From assembly GCA_010645155.1 (NCBI GenBank), contig CM021318.1, forward strand, positions 4,285,791 through 4,349,790: DNA of 64,000 nt, read 5' to 3'. This document shows, piece by piece, positions 60,253 through 64,000 of this stretch. A program made the position numbers and the translations under genes. Under the pieces are notes generated by a model that worked only from the letters and a program-made list of their open reading frames with translations, had not been told where the DNA came from and made no database searches. Numbering within the stretch: position 1 is the first letter of the stretch; each line of letters starts with the position of its first letter. This DNA is from Tigriopus japonicus (lineage: Eukaryota > Arthropoda > Copepoda > Harpacticoida > Harpacticidae).

Positions 60253-63200
60253 CTTTAGCCCTTCAAATACCACATTTTCCAACCTTGAAATCATGTCCTT
60301 GATACTCCTTTATGGCATGATCTCATGGTTAGTAAATGTGGTTTTTTGACGTGCCTAAGTCACTGAAAGTTGCACTCAATGCACAAAATAGTACATTGGT
60401 TTTTTTTCTTGAATACTTAAAAAGTGTAACCTTTCTTTCACCACACATTTTTTGAACAGAATGTGCCCCTGAAGGGCCTGACGTCAAAAAGTACTAATAT
60501 TTGTCTCGGATTTTTTTCTGGCAACATCGAGCTTCGTTTTAACGTGTCTGCTCACTCTGAAATCAAATGCAAAGAAAATTCGAATGGAGAGAATAAGGAA
60601 AGATCTTTTTGTTGAATGAAGCTTTTCCAAACTAAATTTGAAATGTTATTTTCTCTACCAATGACCCACTAACCTCAATGTAATTTAGTCATTCTCAGTC
60701 CTGGTGGGGGTAAGTTGATGTGAAATAAATGCGGTTGAAGTGAGGTGCGGTTACCTTTCCCTTCTAATCCCTACAGCCCCTGCCATTATTCTGCTCAACC
60801 TTTCAATGATCAATTAAAAATACTCTTACAAATGGTGAAGCACATGGTTTGACCCCTAGAAGCACCTAACATATCCAATATAATTTCATTCTTTTCAGTG
60901 AAAAATAAAATTCTCCTCACTCAGATTTTGGACCCCTTTGGCAAACAAATACAATGCAGGACCAAAAGTACAATACAAAGAAAAACAAACCGGTTGGTCA
61001 GATCGTAAAACTGGAGGCCATTAGCATATTCTACAAACTTTTTTCGGCCAAATTTCATTTGTAAAACTTTCAAGTGTGCTTGCCATCTGCACAAAGAGGC
61101 ATCCAATTGCCCTTTCCAAATCTAATGGAGCAAGCGTCCAGTGAAAAAGTTCGGTTAATTGATAAATTTAGGCAAGAGAGACGCGCTGACAAAAGCTTAA
61201 TATTCAACAAATAGCTGGCAAATACAAAAAGTGAAGGGATTTTTTTAATCAATAAACAAATGGGTGCAATCTACACATGTATTTGTAAAATATTTACTCA
61301 CCTCTTGATCTCAATCGCCCCTCACTTTTCTAGAGGAGCCACTTAAGGTTTGCCCAAAACATGATAGTCATGGCTGATTTGAGTCATGCCTCGATTTACT
61401 TTGTAAGGCCACCCTTGATATTGGTTTTGCTTCTTCTCTTTTGGATTTGGTTTTCTTAATCTCGACGAAGTGGTTATCCTTGGATGGTGCTTGCATCTCA
61501 AATTCTTGGCAAACAAGCTTTGCCATTAAGGCGCAAATAAATGGACGACTTCGAGCAAAAAGGCCCCCTGCCAATGTTTTATGCGACTCTTTAGTCCAGA
61601 CTTTAGATTGTGTTGGAGGATTCCAGCTGGTTGAGGTTGGGCATAACAATACTAGTTATTCCTGATGCCCATTCAGGCTGGCCAAGAGTCGAAAAAAACA
61701 TCCAGTACCCAAGGTCACGCAAGGCCATCCAAGGCCAAATGTCTAACTGAGGCCCTGTCGAGTGACTGACTTACTGACTGACAGCCAGACAGATCTGGTG
61801 GACGTATGACGAGTTGTTAGTTCTTGTAAGTATTTCTGAAAGAAACTATGCTAAAAAGTTACAGAGGGCCTCCCGCGTTTTTGTGCAATTTCATCCTTGG
61901 ATGATGGTTGATTAAGAAAGATTTCCTTATCAATTCTTTCTTCCACTTGGTAGGCACCTTGTTACCCCTGTCGTGTTATACTTCGTCCAATACTCAGTTT
62001 TCACGAGAATTTATTTCACCAAAAAACGAGGAAAGCTCCGTGTTATTGTTGGGCCTTAGAGCTGAAACAAGCAGGCCAAAGATCTCTAGCTAGGATGAGA
62101 ATGGCATCAATAATGGCTCGCCATGTTGCATTCATTCCAAGCGTGGATGGAGACTTTACACACATTCACAAACATTTTGAGATGAGCTGGGGGTCACGTT
62201 TTGATTATCGTCATGCTCGTGGTGAAATTCATTGAGACAAGCGAACCAAATTGTCTTGAGCGATATCTTGGTTCTCAGTCAACTTCAAGGATGTGAACTA
62301 TCGTCGTTTCCCTCACTTTAAATCAAGCCGCAGTTAGTTAGACCAGCCTTCTTACTCCATCGGAATCCCATGCTTAATCGAAAGGAAACAGGAACCGGGA
62401 GAACAAGAATTCCGACCAATAGATTTACGTCTATTTAACTCACGTTCAATCTTGCCGAGCTCCGCGAGAACCGCACGAAAACCGATAACTGCTTGAAGAT
62501 CACAACCTTTGAGAGTCGGACGGACAAGAAAGAAAGAGGCAGAGTATGAGAAGTAATGGTCCAATTTCTGGGTTTCTCAGTGAACTTTGTCCAACATTGC
62601 AAACTTTTACCGCCATCATTGTCTTGCAAACTAAATGGCAAATTATCTGTTCTGGGGAAAAACCGTACAAAAATTCAATACTCTTTCTGAACGAGATAAA
62701 TGAATTTTCAGCATGAATAGTAGCTTCCACATAGTTTAATTGCTCCTATTGCCTATTGAGCTATTAGAGTCAAATGGCATTTCAAAAGGCAAAAAGTATC
62801 AATCTTGCATTAAAATGAAATGAAAACCCATTGCTGATTTGAATGATAAAATTCCTGTCAGAGAAATCGTCAAGTCAAATATCAAAGTAAGTCTTGAACT
62901 AGTTAACTTCAATCATTTATTGGCCTCTGTGAAAGAGGCACCCAATCAGAATGCGACGTTTTATTACTTGGCTAAAGTTTCTTCTGATTAGGATTGCTTT
63001 AAAGCCATCAGTTAAGATCTTTTGTCACCGCAGTGTGAGAAGACACTAGTCTTCATGTCATGTTCCATTTGTTATCATTGGTGGGAAAGACATTGTTCCA
63101 AATGGATGCCCCAATAACAGCCCAGAAAATCCAACTCGATTGAGTGCTTGGTGCATTATCAGATCATTAACACGTCCTTCTTCTTCTTCTCCTCCACCAA

Positions 63201-64000
63201 CAATATTACATTTGTGGCCGATGAACCAAACCAGTCAGTCCTGCCTTTGCCTGAAACCAAACAACACTCCCCCAAAAAGTTATTAATGAAGGCATCTGCG
63301 AGGTTCGCGAAGTACCGATCTACGGAAACGTGTGGGTCGACTGTAGTATGCATGCAGAATTGTTCAATCCTTTTTCCAACTAACTGGGCGGGTTAAAAAA
63401 AAAGTAGGGAAAAGTGGGCTTGGGTGGGCAAAGATTGGAGTGGAACCATGCAACCACAACGGCCACCACCACCATTGCCAACGTCAACAACAGTAACTTT
63501 CACGCAATGAGAACGAGTTGGAACCAAAAAACTTTCTTTTCGTGGTCGAACCACTGCGTATTTATCTCACTCCAACTTTAGGTTAGGGCATTGCCAATTA
63601 CAAGGAAATCCTTCAAAGGGCATTATCAAAGAGAGATGAAGGCTCGAGAGGGTCGAATTTGAGGAACAAATAGATGAGTTTGACCGCAACATGGTTGAAA
63701 AGTATAGTACGTGGCGTACATACAGAGTAACACTACCGTAAATAGTACTCGCCTTTCAAACTGACACCTCCCTGGGTAGGATCTGGAATATATCCATTTG
63801 CGTTCAGTCGGTTCCTACCACTTAACAATAGTCATTTCTACTTTCGGTAAGCAAATGTCTGAATGAAAAGGGTTTTTTATGTTTGGAGTTTGATTAGTTA
63901 ATTTGGCAAAGTTTCATCACTTCAAGATCCGATGATATGTCGCTTCTTGCTATTGGATTAATCCTTAAGTAAATCTACCTCAAGGTACATTTAAGATTGA
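60253..64000. other. Channel-gene intron or unassigned sequence to the window end
   Basis: No exon matching domain I segments S5, the pore loop or S6 was found, so this stretch is probably intron. Short frames (for example 61368-61649 minus and 63148-63396 plus) have no recognisable domain. Confidence 0.5.

Noticed and set aside
61368..61649. 93-codon minus-strand frame near the right end
   Set aside because: No known motif and no splice or repeat evidence.

Overview
This is a repeat-rich nuclear window from an animal, most likely an arthropod. The genes have short GT-AG introns and arthropod-like proteins, there are no bacterial-style operons, and the intergenic DNA is AT-rich and packed with transposons. 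A crustacean such as a copepod would fit, but that is inference. Only three protein-coding genes can be supported.

Gene layout. (1) 6906-10308 (+): six exons with consistent intron phases encode a 384-residue type II membrane coiled-coil protein resembling the GOLM1/GOLM2 Golgi membrane family. (2) 10741-11278 (-): a two-exon CHCHD2 homologue with a twin CX9C domain, convergent with gene 1 and only 432 bp from it. (3) 33331-59490 (+), running off the right edge: the 5' part of a voltage-gated cation channel of the sodium-channel family, looking more like the arthropod DSC1/NaCP60E (Nav2) type than para. The exons seen are the cytoplasmic N-terminus, segment IS1, and IS2-IS4. A 24.6 kb gap separates the first two, and one linking exon has not been found.

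Transposon layout. From 1.5 to 31 kb and inside the channel introns lies a mosaic of small inverted-repeat elements and decayed non-LTR retrotransposons. Five element copies have exact 8-bp target-site duplications (1565-3666, 3835-4149, 14952-15265, 17041-18102, 21028-21326), as does a sixth in the channel gene (60105-60252); one more at 15908-16635 has a 7/8 match. All fit hAT-type transposition. Nesting is explicit: a CR1-like LINE sits inside one element (1.5-3.7 kb), and an element sits inside another LINE (17.0-18.1 kb). A pair of 1.1-kb elements in inverted orientation (21.6-22.8 and 25.1-26.2 kb) brackets a 2.3-kb segment that appears to have been inverted.

The most unusual structure is a 1.06-kb foldback element (54451-55513) inside the channel intron. 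Its arms are tandem arrays of about 42 bp rich in TATCTAGATA and WGATAR-like motifs around an ATTATGCATAAT-rich centre. A second copy, split by rearrangement, lies at 23.1-26.8 kb. Two tRNA-related SINE-like units, several microsatellites and long stretches with no recognisable feature complete the window.
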